This document shows, in pieces, positions 37,723 through 49,446 of a stretch of 64,000 nucleotides of DNA. The notes beneath the pieces are model-generated. The model had not been told where the DNA came from, made no database searches, and saw nothing but the letters and a program-made list of their open reading frames with translations. Position 1 is the stretch's first letter, and each line of letters begins with the position of its first letter. The stretch is taken from the NCBI GenBank assembly GCA_037013495.1, contig CM072801.1, forward strand, positions 30,678,001 to 30,742,000. The letters are read 5' to 3'. Source of the DNA: Hippophae tibetana (lineage: Eukaryota; Streptophyta; Magnoliopsida; Rosales; Elaeagnaceae). Position numbers and translations under genes: made by a program.

Positions 37723-40465
37723 TGTTCCCCTAAAGGTTCCGCATCATTTGGTATCAAAGCCTTTGTTGCTGAAAATATGGTATCTATCTTCTTATATTTA
37801 TTTTTTGAATTTTACATATAAAAAAACTTTGTCCATTGAATTTTTTGTGTTTTCATTAGACACAAATCACAAAGAAAGATAGATATTTGTATACCATGTC
37901 TTGTGTTTCCTATTAATTTTGTTGTCATTATATTGTCTTTCGATTTCATTTCCTTTCTTTCTTTAAATTCTTTGTACCTTTTTCTTGTGTAATGTTTTCT
38001 GTGTTCAATCATTTTTTTTATTGAAAGAAACTATAGAGATACTACAGTTCATAGTTTCAAGAAAACTAGGTTATTAATATCGGTGGCAATTTTAAACTGT
38101 TGTAACTTTTAATTCGTGCATCGAAATGACTATTATAATGTAGCAAATAGCACCTCGTTCGATTCCTAAAAAGATAATGAAAGAATAGTTTAGTTATCGG
38201 CATTTTTAAAACCAAAATTACTTTGTTCTCAATACTTGCCAACCTCTAATAGGTTCGTGGCATCTCATTGCATTGTTTTTAAGTTCTTGTTCTTTTGGGT
38301 TCCAATTTGATCATCTTAACCCATTTCGAAGCAATTTACTCATTCTTAATCCTTTGAGTTCATATGTTGTTCCCCTAAAGGTTCCGCATCATTTGGTATC
38401 AAAGCCTTTGTTGCTGAAAATATGTTATCTATCTTCTTATATTTATTTTTTGAATTTTACATTTAAAAAAACTTTGGCCATTGAATTTTCTGTGTTTTCA
38501 TTACACACAAATCACAAAGAAAGATAGATATTTGTATACCAAGTCTTTTGCCTTCTTTTAATTTTATTGTCATTATTTTATCTTTCGATTTCATTTCCTT
38601 TCTTTCTTTAAATTCTTTGTACCTTTTTCTTGTGTAATGTTTTCTGTGTTCAATCATTTTTTTTATTGAAAGAAACTATAGAGATACTACAGTTCATTGT
38701 TTCAAGAAAACTAGGTTATTAATATCGGTGGCAATAATAAACTGTTGTAACTTTTAATTCGTTCATCGAAATGACTATTATAATGTCGCAAATAACACCT
38801 CTTTCGATTCCTAAAATTACAATGAAAGAATAGTTTAGTTATCAGCATTTTTAAAACCAAAATTACTTTGTTTTCAATACTTGCCAACTCTAATAGGTTC
38901 GTGGCATCTCATTGCATTGTTTTCAAGTCTTATTCTTTTGGGTTCCAATTTGATCATCTTTACCATTTTCTAAGCAATTTACTCATTCTTAATCCTTGAG
39001 TTCATATGTTGTTCCCCTAAAGGTTCCGCATCATTTGGTATCAAAGCCTTTGTTGCTGAAAATATGGTATCTATCTTCTTATATTTATTTTTTGAGTTTT
39101 ACATTTAAAAAAACTTTGTCCATTGAAGTTTCTATGTTTTCATTAGACACAAATCACAAAGAAAGATAGATATTTGTATACCAAGTATTGTGTTTTCTTT
39201 TTATTTTGTTGTCATTATTTTGTCTTTCGATTTCATTTCCTTTCTTTCTTTAAATTCTTTCTAACTTTTTCTTGTGTAATGTTTTCTGTGTTCAATCTGA
39301 TTTTTTATTGAAAGAAACTATAGAGATACTACAGTTCATAGTTTCAAGAAAACTAGGTTATTAATATCGGTGGCAATATTAAACTGTTGTAACTTTTAAT
39401 TCGTGCATCGAAATGACTATTATAATGTAGCAAATAGCACCTCGTTCGATTCCTAAAAAGGCAATGAAAGAATAGTTTAGTTATCGGCATTTTTAAAAGC
39501 AAAATTACTTTGTTTTCAATACTTGCCAACTCTAATAGGTTCGTGGCATCTCATTGCATTGTTTTCAAGTCTTATTCTTTTGGGTTCCAATTTGATCATC
39601 TTAACCATTTTCTAAGCAATTTACTCATTCTTAATCCTTGAGTTCATATGTTGTTCCCCTAAAGGTTCCGCATCATTTGGTATCAAAGCCTTTGTTGCTG
39701 AAAATATGGTATCTATCTTCTTATATTTATTTTTTGAATTTTACATATAAAAAAACTTTGTCCATTGAATTTTTTGTGTTTTCATTAGACACAAATCACA
39801 AAGAAAGATAGATATTTGTATACCATGTCTTGTGTTTCCTATTAATTTTGTTGTCATTATATTGTCTTTCGATTTCATTTCCTTTCTTTCTTTAAATTCT
39901 TTGTACCTTTTTCTTGTGTAATGTTTTCTGTGTTCAATCATTTTTTTTATTGAAAGAAACTATAGAGATACTACAGTTCATAGTTTCAAGAAAACTAGGT
40001 TATTAATATCGGTGGCAATTTTAAACTGTTGTAACTTTTAATTCGTGCATCGAAATGACTATTATAATGTAGCAAATAGCACCTCGTTCGATTCCTAAAA
40101 AGATAATGAAAGAATAGTTTAGTTATCGGCATTTTTAAAACCAAAATTACTTTGTTTTCAATACTTGCCAACCTCTAATAGGTTCGTGGCATCTCATTGC
40201 ATTGTTTTTAAGTTCTTGTTCTTTTGGGTTCCAATTTGATCATCTTAACCCATTTCGAAGCAATTTACTCATTCTTAATCCTTTGAGTTCATATGTTGTT
40301 CCCCTAAAGGTTCCGCATCATTTGGTATCAAAGCCTTTGTTGCTGAAAATATGTTATCTATCTTCTTATATTTATTTTTTGAATTTTACATTTAAAAAAC
40401 TTTGTCCATTGAATTTTCTGTGTTTTCATTACACACAAATCACAAAGAAAGATAGATATTTGTAT
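36581..40465. repeat. Tandem 1,929-bp three-monomer duplication inside the HOR (copies 2/3 junction)
   Basis: Equivalent of the 30145-34029 block one HOR period (6,436 bp) later. Monomers at 36974, 37616 and 38259 match 38903, 39545 and 40188 at 1,929 bp. The nested duplication is present in both HOR periods, so it predates the amplification of the ten-monomer unit. Confidence 0.87.
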
Positions 40466-42410
40466 AGCAAGTCTTGTGTTTTCTTTTAATTTTGTTGTCA
40501 TTATTTTGTCTTTCGATTACATTCCCTTTCTTTCTGTAAATTCTTTGTACCTTTTTCTTGTGTAATGTTTTCTGTTTTCAATCATTTTTTTTATTGAAAG
40601 AAACTATAGAGATACTACAGTTCATAGTTTCAAGAAAACTAGGTTCTTAATATCGGTGGCAATATTAAACTGTTGTAACTTTTAATTCGTGCATCGAAAT
40701 GACTATTATAATGTAGCAAATAGCACCTCTTTCGATTCCTAAAATGACAATGAAAGAATAGTTTAGTTATCTGCATTTTTTTTAACCAAAATGACTTTGT
40801 TTACAAGACTTGCCAACTCTAATAGGTTGGTGGCATCTCATTACATTGTAATCTATTCTTGTTTTTTTGGGTTCCAATTTGATCATCTTAACCCATTTCG
40901 AAGCAATTTAATCATTCTTAATCCTTTGAGTTCATATGTTGTTCCCCTAAGGTTCCGCATCATTTGGTATCGAAGCCATTGTTGCTAAAAATATGTTATC
41001 TATCTTCTTATATTTATTTTTTGAATTTTACATTTAAAAAAACTTTTTCCATTTAATTTTCTTTGCTTTCATTAGACACAAATCACAAAGAAAGATAGAT
41101 ATTTGTATAACAAGTCTTGTGTTTTCTTTTAATTTTGCTGTCAATATTTTGTCTTTCGATTTCATTTCCTTTCTTTCTTTAAATTCGTGTACCTTTTTCT
41201 TGTGTAATGTTTTCTGTGTTCAATCTGTTTTTTTATTGAAAGAAACTATAGTGATACTAAAGTTCATAGTTTTGAAGAAAAACTATGTTATTCATATAGG
41301 TGGCAATATTAAATTGTTGTTACTTTTAATTCGTGCATCGAAATGACTATTATAATGTAGCAAATAGCACCTCGTTTGATTCCTAAAAAGACAATGAAAG
41401 AATAGTTTAGTTATCGGCATTTTTAAAACCAAAATTACTTTGTTTTCAATACTTGGCAACCCTTAAAAGGTTCGTGGCATCTCATTTCATTGTTTTTAAG
41501 TTCTTGTTCTTTTGGGTTCCAATTTGATCATCTTAACCATTTTCTAAGCAATTTGCTCATTATTAATCCTTTCAGTTCATATGTTGTTCCCCTAAAGGTT
41601 GCGCATCATTTCGTATCAAAGCCTTTGTTGCTGAAAATATGTTATCTTTTTTCGTATATTTATTTTTTGAATTTTACATTTAAAAAAACTTTTTCCATTT
41701 AATTTTCTTTACTTTCATTAGACACAAATCACAAAGAAAGAGAGATATTTGTATACCAAGTCTTGTGTTTTCTTTTAATTTTGTTGTCATTATTTTGTCT
41801 TTCGATTTCATTTCCTTTCTTTCTTTAAATTATTTGTACCTTTTGCTTGTGTAATGTTTTCTGTGTTCAATCATTTTTTTTATTGAAAGAAACTATAGAG
41901 ATACTACAGTTCATAGTTTCAAGAAAAACAAGGTTATTAAAATCGGTGGCAATATTAAATTGTTGTAACTTTTAATTCGTGCATCGAAATGACTATTATA
42001 ATGTAGCAAATAGCACCTCGTTCGATTCCTAAAAAGACAATGAAAGAATAGTTTAGTTATCGGCATTTTTAAAACCAAAATTACTTTGTTTTCAATACAT
42101 GCCAACCTCTAATAAGTTCGTGGCGTCTCATTGCATTGTTTTTAGGTCTTGTTCTTTTGGGTTCCAATTTGATCATCTTAACCCATTTCGAAGCAATTTA
42201 CTCATTCTTAATCCTTTGAGTTCATATGTTGTTCCCCTAAAGGTTCCGCATCATTTGGTATCAAAGCCTTTGTTGCTGAAAATATGTTATCTATCTTCTT
42301 ATATTTATTTTTTTGAATTTTACATTTAAAAAAACTTTGTCCATTGAATTTTCTTTGTTTTCATTAGACACTAATCACAAAGAAAGATAGATATTTGTAT
42401 ACCAAGTCTT
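37723..42410. repeat. 6.44-kb HOR, copy 3, one monomer short and truncated on the right
   Basis: Monomers at 37616, 38259, 38903, 39545 and 40188 match copy 2 at 6,436 bp. Monomers at 40832, 41476 and 42122 match at 5,792 bp. The difference of 644 bp is exactly one monomer: the chimeric slot (27960 and 34396 in copies 1 and 2) is absent. The right end decays near 42410, where TCTTTTGCC, CATTGTTTC and CGTTCATCG variants of the unit are no longer found. Confidence 0.9.
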
Positions 42411-45400
42411 GTGTCTTCTTTTAATTTTGTTGTCATTATTTTATCTTTCGATTTCATTTCCTTTCTTTCTTTAAATTCTTTGTACCTTTTTCTTGTGTAA
42501 TGTTTTCTGTGTTCAATCATTTTTTTATTGAAAGAAACTATAGAGATACTACAGTTCATAGTTTCAAGAAAACTAGGTTATTAATATCGGTGGCAATATT
42601 AAACTATTGTAACTTTTAATTCGTGCATCGAAATGACTATTATAATGTAGCAAATAGCACCTCGTTCGATTCGTAAAAAGATAATGAAAGAATAGTTTAG
42701 TTATCGGCATTTTTAAAACCAAAATTACTTTGTTTTCAATACTTGCCAACCCTTAATAGGTTCGTGGCATCTCATTGCATTGTTTTTAAGTTCTTGTTAT
42801 TTTGGGTTCCATTTTGATCATCTTAACCATTTTCTAAGCAATTTACTCATTCTTAATCCTTTGAGTTCATATGTTGTTCCCCTAAAGGTTCCGCATCATT
42901 TGGTATCAAAGCCTTTGTTGCTGAAAATATGTTATCTATCTTCTTATATTTATTTTTTGAATTTTACATTTAAAAAACCTTTGTCCATTGAATTTTCTGT
43001 GTTTTCATTAGACACTAATCACAAAGAAAGATAGATATTTGTATACCAAGTCTTGTGTTTTCTTTTAATTTTGTTGTCATTATTTTGTCTTTCGATTATA
43101 TTTCCTTTCTTTCTTTAAATTCTTTGTACCTTTTTCTTGTGTAATGTTTTCTGTTTACAATCATTTTTTTTATTGAAAGAAACTATAGAGATACTACAGT
43201 TCATAGTTTCAAGAAAACTAGGTTATTAATATCGGTGGCAATATTAAACTGTTGTAACTTTTAATTCGTGCATTGAAATGACTATTATAATGTAGCAAAT
43301 AGCACCTCCTCCGATTCCTAAAATAACAATGAAAGAATAGTTTAGTTATCTGCATTTTTTGTAACCAAAATGACTTTGTTTACAAGACTTGCCAACTCTA
43401 ATATGTTGGTGACATCTCATTGCATTGCTTTCAGTTCTTGTTCTTTTGGGTTCCAATTTGATCATCTTAACCCATTTCGAAGCAATTTACTCATTCTTAA
43501 TCCTTTGAGTTCATATGTTGTTCCGCTAAAGGTTGATCATCATTTCGTATCAAAGCCTTTGTTGCTGAAAATATGTTATCTTTCTTCGTATATTTATTTT
43601 TTGAATTTTACATTTAAAAAAACTTTTTCCATTTAATTTTCTTTGCTTTCATTAGACACAAATCACAAAGAAAGATAGATATTTGTATACCAAGTCTTGT
43701 GTTTTCTTTTAATTTTGTTGTCAATATTTTGTCTTTCGATTTCATTTCCTTTCTTTCTATAAATTCGTGTACCTTTTTCTTGTGTAATGTTTTCTGTGTT
43801 CAATCTGTTTTTTTATTGAAAGAAACTATAGAGATACTAAAGTTCATAGTTTCAAGAAAAACTAGGTTATTCATATTGGTGGAAATATTAAATTGTTGTA
43901 ACTTTTAATTCGTGCATCGAAATGACTATTATAATGTAGCAAATAGCACCTCGTTCGATTCCTAAAAAGACAATGAAAGAATAGTTTAGTTATCGACATT
44001 TTTAAAACCAAAATTACTTTGTTTTCAATACTTGCCAACCCTTAATAGGTTCGTGGCATCTCATTGCATTGTTTTTAAGTTCTTGTTATTTTGGGTTCCA
44101 TTTTGATCATCTTAACCATTTTCTAAGCAATTTACTCATTCTTAATCCTTTGACTTCATATGTTGTTCCCCTAAAGGTTGCGCATCATTTCGTATCAAAG
44201 CCTTTTTTGTTGAAAATATGTTATCTTTCTTCGTATATTTATTTTTTGAATTTTACATTTATAAAAACTTTGTCCATTGAATTTTCTGTGTTTTCATTAG
44301 ACACTAATCACAAAGAAAGATAGATATTTGTATACCAAGTCTTGTGTTTTCTTTTAATTTTGTTGTCAATATTTTGTCTTTCGATTTCATTTCCTTTCTT
44401 TCTTTAAATTCGTGTACCTTTTTCTTGTGTAATGTTTTCTATGTTCAATCTGTTTTTTTATTGAAAGAAACTATAGAGATACTAAAGTTCATAGTTTCAA
44501 GAAAAACTAGGTTATTCATATTGGTGGAAATATTAAATTGTTGTAACTTTTAATTCGTGCATCGAAATGACTATTATAATGTAGCAAATAGCGCCTCGTT
44601 CGATTCCTAAAAAGACAATGAAAGAATAGTTTAGTTATCGACATTTTTAAAACCAAAATTACTTTGTTTTCAATACTTGCCAACCCTTAATAGGTTCGTG
44701 GCATCTCATTGCATTGTTTTTAAGTTCTTGTTATTTTGGGTTCCATTTTGATCATCTTAACCATTTTCTAAGCAATTTACTCATTCTTAATCCTTTGAGT
44801 TCATATGTTGTTCCCCTAAAGGTTGCGCATCATTTCGTATCAAAGCCTTTTTTGCTGAAAATATGTTATCTTTCTTCGTATATTTATTTTTTGAATTTTA
44901 CATTTATAAAAACTTTGTCCATTGAATTTTCTGTGTTTTCATTAGACACTAATCACAAAGAAAGATAGATATTTGTATACCAAGTCTTGTGTTTTCTTTT
45001 AATTTTGTTGTCAATATTTTGTCTTTCGATTTCATTTCCTTTCTTTCTTTAAATTCGTGTACCTTTTTCTTGTGTAATGTTTTCTATGTTCAATCTGTTT
45101 TTTTATTGAAAGAAACTATAGAGATACTAAAGTTCATAGTTTCAAGAAAAACTAGGTCATTCATATCGGTGGAAATATTAAATTGTTGTAACTTTTAATT
45201 CGTGCATCGAAATGACTATTATAATGTAGCAAATAACACCTCGTTCGATTCCTAAAAAGACAATGAAAGAATAGTTTAGTTATCGGCATTTTTAAAACCA
45301 AAATTACTTTGTTTTCAATACTTGCCAACCCTTAATAGGTTCGTGGCATCTCATTGCATTGTTTTTAAGTTCTTGTTCTTTTGGGTTCCAATTTGATCAT

Positions 45401-46225
45401 CTTAACCATTTTCTAAGCAATTTACTCATTCTTAATCCTTTGAGTTCATATGTTGTTCCCCTAAAGGTTCCGCATCATTTGGTATCAAAGCCTTTGTTGC
45501 TGAAAATATGGTATCTATCTTCTTATATTTATTTTTTGAATTTTACATTTAAAAAAACTTTGTCCATTTAATTTTCTGTGTTTTCATTAGACACTAATCA
45601 AAAAGAAAGATAGATATTTGTATACCAAGTCTTGTGTTTTGTTTTAATTTTGTTGTCACTATTTTATCTTTCGATTTCATTTCCTTTCTTTCTTTAAATT
45701 CTTTGTACCTTTTTCTTGTGTAATGTTTTCTGTGTTCAATCATTTTTTTATTGAAAGAAACTATAGAGATACTACAGTTCATAGTTTCAAGAAAACTAGG
45801 TTATTAATATCGGTGGCAATATTAAACTGTTGTAACTTTTAATTCGTGCATTGAAATGACTATTATAATGTAGCAAATAGCACCTCGTTCGATTCCTAAA
45901 AAGATAATGAAAGAATAGTTTAGTTATCGACATTTTTAAAACCAAAATTACTTTGTTTTCAATACTTACCAACCTCTAATAGGTTCGTGGCATCTCATTG
46001 CATTGTTTTTAAGTTCTTGTTCTTTTGGGTACCAATTTGATCACCTTAACCCATTTCGAAGCAATTTACTCATTCTTAATCCTTTGAGTTCATATGTTGT
46101 TCCCCTAAAGGTTCCGCATCATTTGGTATCAAAGCCTTTGTTGCTGAAAATATGTTATCTATCTTCGTATATTTATTTTTTGAATTTTACATTTAAAAAA
46201 ACTTTGTCCATTGAATTTTCTGTGT
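42410..46225. repeat. Region III left part: mixed monomers, including a single-monomer tandem duplication
   Basis: Monomers at 42766, 43411, 44055, 44700, 45345 and 45989. Those at 44055 and 44700 are almost identical 645-bp neighbours, sharing TTATTTTGGGTTCCATTTTG and ACATTTATAAAAAC. The run matches 52434-54366 at offsets 9,023 bp (43411 to 52434, 44055 to 53078) and then 8,378 bp (44700 to 53078, 45345 to 53723). One monomer is therefore duplicated here or lost there. Confidence 0.83.
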
Positions 46226-49200
46226 TTTCATTAGACACAATTCACAAAGAAAGATAGATATTTGTATACCAAGCCTTGTGTTTTCTTTTAATTTTGTTGT
46301 GAATATTTTGTCTTTCGATTTCATTTCCTTTCTTTCTTTAAATTATTTGTACCTTTTTCTTGTGTAATGTTTTCTGTTTACAATCATTTTTTTTATTGAA
46401 AGAAACTATAGAGATACTAAAGTTCATAGTTTCAAGAAAAACTAGGTTATTCATATCGGTGGCAATATTAAATTATTGTAACTTTTAATTCGTGCATCGA
46501 ATTGACTATTATAATGTATCAAATAGCACCTCGTTCGATTCCTAAAAAGACAATGAAAGAATAGTTTAGTTATCTGCATTTTTTTAACCAAAATGACTTT
46601 GTTTACAAGACTTGCCAACTCTAATAGTTTGGTGGCATCTCATTGCATTGTTTTCAGTTCTTGTTCTTTTGGGTTCCAATTTGATCATCTTAACCCATTT
46701 CGAAGCAATTTACTCATTCTTAATCCTTTGAGTTCATATGTTGTTCCCCTAAAGGTTGCGCATCATTTCGTACCAAAGCCTTTGTTGCTGAAAATATGTT
46801 ATCTTTCTTCGTATATTTATTTTTTGAATTTTACATTTAAAAAAACTTTTTCCATTTGATTTTCTTTGCTTTCATTAGACACAAATCACAAAGAAAGATA
46901 GATATTTGTATACCACGTCTTGTGTTTTCTTTTAATTTTGTTGTCATTATTTTGTCTTTCGATTACATTCCCTTTCTTTCTTTAAATTCTTTGTACCTTT
47001 TTCTTGTGTAATGTTTTCTGTGTTCAATCATTTTTTTTATTGAAAGAAACTATAGAGATAATACAGTTCATAGTTTCAAGAAAAACTAGGTTATTAAAAT
47101 CGGTGGCAATATTAAACTATTGTAACTTTTAATTCGTGCATCGAAATGACTATTATAATGTAGCAAATAGCACCTCTTTCGATTCCTAAAATGACAATGA
47201 AAGAATAGTTTAGTTATCTGCATTTTTAAAACCAAAATTATTTTGTTTTCATACTTGCCAACCTCTAATAGTTTCGTGGCATCTCATTGCATTATTTTTA
47301 AGTTCTTGTTCTTTTGGGTTCCAATTTGATCATCTTAACCCATTTCGAAGCAATTTAATCATTCTTAATCCTTTGAGTTCATATGTTGTTCCCCTAAAGA
47401 TTCCGCATTATTTGGTATCAAAGCCATTGTTGCTGAAAATATGTTATCTATCTTCTTATATTTATTTTTTGAGTTTTACATTTAAAAAAACTTTGTCCAT
47501 TGAAGTTTCTATGTTTTCAGTAGACACAAATCACAAAGAAAGATACATATTTGTATACCAAGTATTGTGTTTTCTTTTTATTTAGTTGTCATTATTTTGT
47601 CTTTCGATTACATTTCCTTTCTTTCTTTAAATTCTTTGTACCTTTTTCTTGTGTAATTTTTTCTGTGTTCAATATGATTTTTTTATTGAAAAAAACTATA
47701 GAGATACTACAGTTCATCGTTTCAAGAAAACTAGGTTATTAATATCGGTGGCAATATTAAACTGTTGTAACTTTTAATTCGTGCATCGAAATGTCTTTTA
47801 TAATGTAGCAAATAGCACCTCTTTCGATTCCTAAAATGACAAGGAAAGAATAGTTTAGTTATCTGCATTTTTTTAGCCAAAATGACTTTGTTTACAAGAC
47901 TTGCCAACTCTAATAGTTTGGTGGCATCTCATTGCATTGTTTTCAGTTCTTGTTCTTTTGGGTTCCAATTTGATCATCTTAACCCATTTCGAAGCAATTT
48001 ACTCATTCTTAATCCTTTGAGTTCATATGTTGTTCCCCTAAAGGTTGCGCATCATTTCGTACCAAAACCTTTGTTGCTGAAAATATGTTATCTTTCTTCG
48101 TATATTTTTTTTTTGAATTTTACATTTAGAAAAACGTTTTCCATTTAATTTTCTTTGCTTTCATTAGACACAAATCACAAAGAAAGATAGATATTTGTAT
48201 ACCAAGTCTTGTGTTTTCTTTTAATTTTGTTGTCATTATTTTGTCTTTCGATTACATTCCCTTTCTTTCTTTAAATTCTTTGTACCTTTTTCTTGTGTAA
48301 TGTTTTCTGTGTTCAATAATTTTTTTTATTGAAAGAAACTATAGAGATAATACAGTTCATAGTTTCAAGAAAAACTAGGTTATTAAAATCGGTGGCAATA
48401 TTAAACTGTTGTAACTTTTAATTCGTGCATCGAAATGACTATTATAATGTAGCAAATAGCACCTCTTTCAATTCCTAAAATGACAATGAAAGAATAGTTT
48501 AGTTATCTGCATTTTTTTTAACCAAAATGACTTTGTTTACAAGACTTGCCAACTCTAATAGTTTGGTGGCATCTCATTGCATTGTTTTCAGTTCTTGTTC
48601 TTTTGGGTTCCAATTTGATCACCTTAACCCATTTCGAAGCAATTTACTCATTCTTAATCCTTTGAGTTCATATGTTGTTCCCCTAAAGGTTGCGCATCAT
48701 TTCGTACCAAAGCCTTTGTTGCTGAAAATATGTTATCTTTCTTCGTATATTTATTTTTTGAATTTTACATTTAAAAAAACTTTTTCCATTTGATTTTCTT
48801 TGCTTTCATTAGACACAAATCACAAAGAAAGATAGATATTTGTATACCATGTCTTGTGTTTTCTTTTAATTTTGTTGTCACTATTTTATCTTTCGATTTC
48901 ATTTCCTTTCTTTCTTTAAATTCTTTGTACCTTTTTCTTGTGTAATGTTTTCTGTTTACAATCATTTTTTTATTGAAAGAAACTATAGAGATACTACAGT
49001 TCATAGTTTCAAGAAAACTAGGTTATTAATATCGGTGGCAATATTAAACTGTTGTAACTTTTAATTCGTGCATTGAAATGACTATTATAATGTAGCAAAT
49101 AGCACCTCCTCCGATTCCTAAAATAACAATGAAAGAATAGTTTAGTTATCTGCATTTTTTGTAACCAAAATGACTTTGTTTACAAGACTTGCCAACTCTA

Positions 49201-49446
49201 ATATGTTGGTGACATCTCATTGCATTGCTTTCAGTTCTTGTTCTTTTGGGTTCCAATTTGATCATCTTAACCCATTTCGAAGCAATTTACTCATTCTTAA
49301 TCCTTTGAGTTCATATGTTGTTCCGCTAAAGGTTGCGCATCATTTCGTATCAAAGCCTTTGTTGCTGAAAATATGTTATCTTTCTTCGTATATTTATTTT
49401 TTGAATTTTACATTTAAAAAAACTTTTTCCATTTAATTTTCTTTGC
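46225..49446. repeat. 3.22-kb five-monomer HOR, copy 1
   Basis: Monomers at 46634, 47278, 47923, 48568 and 49211 match 49856, 50500, 51145, 51790 and 52434 at 3,222-3,223 bp. Slot-specific variants include CATTATTTTTAAG with a one-base-shorter TTTTCATACTTGCC head (47278), ATTTAGAAAAACG (47923) and CTCCTCCGATTCC (49211). The left edge is set by GACACAATTCAC at 46234, which recurs at 49456. Confidence 0.9.
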
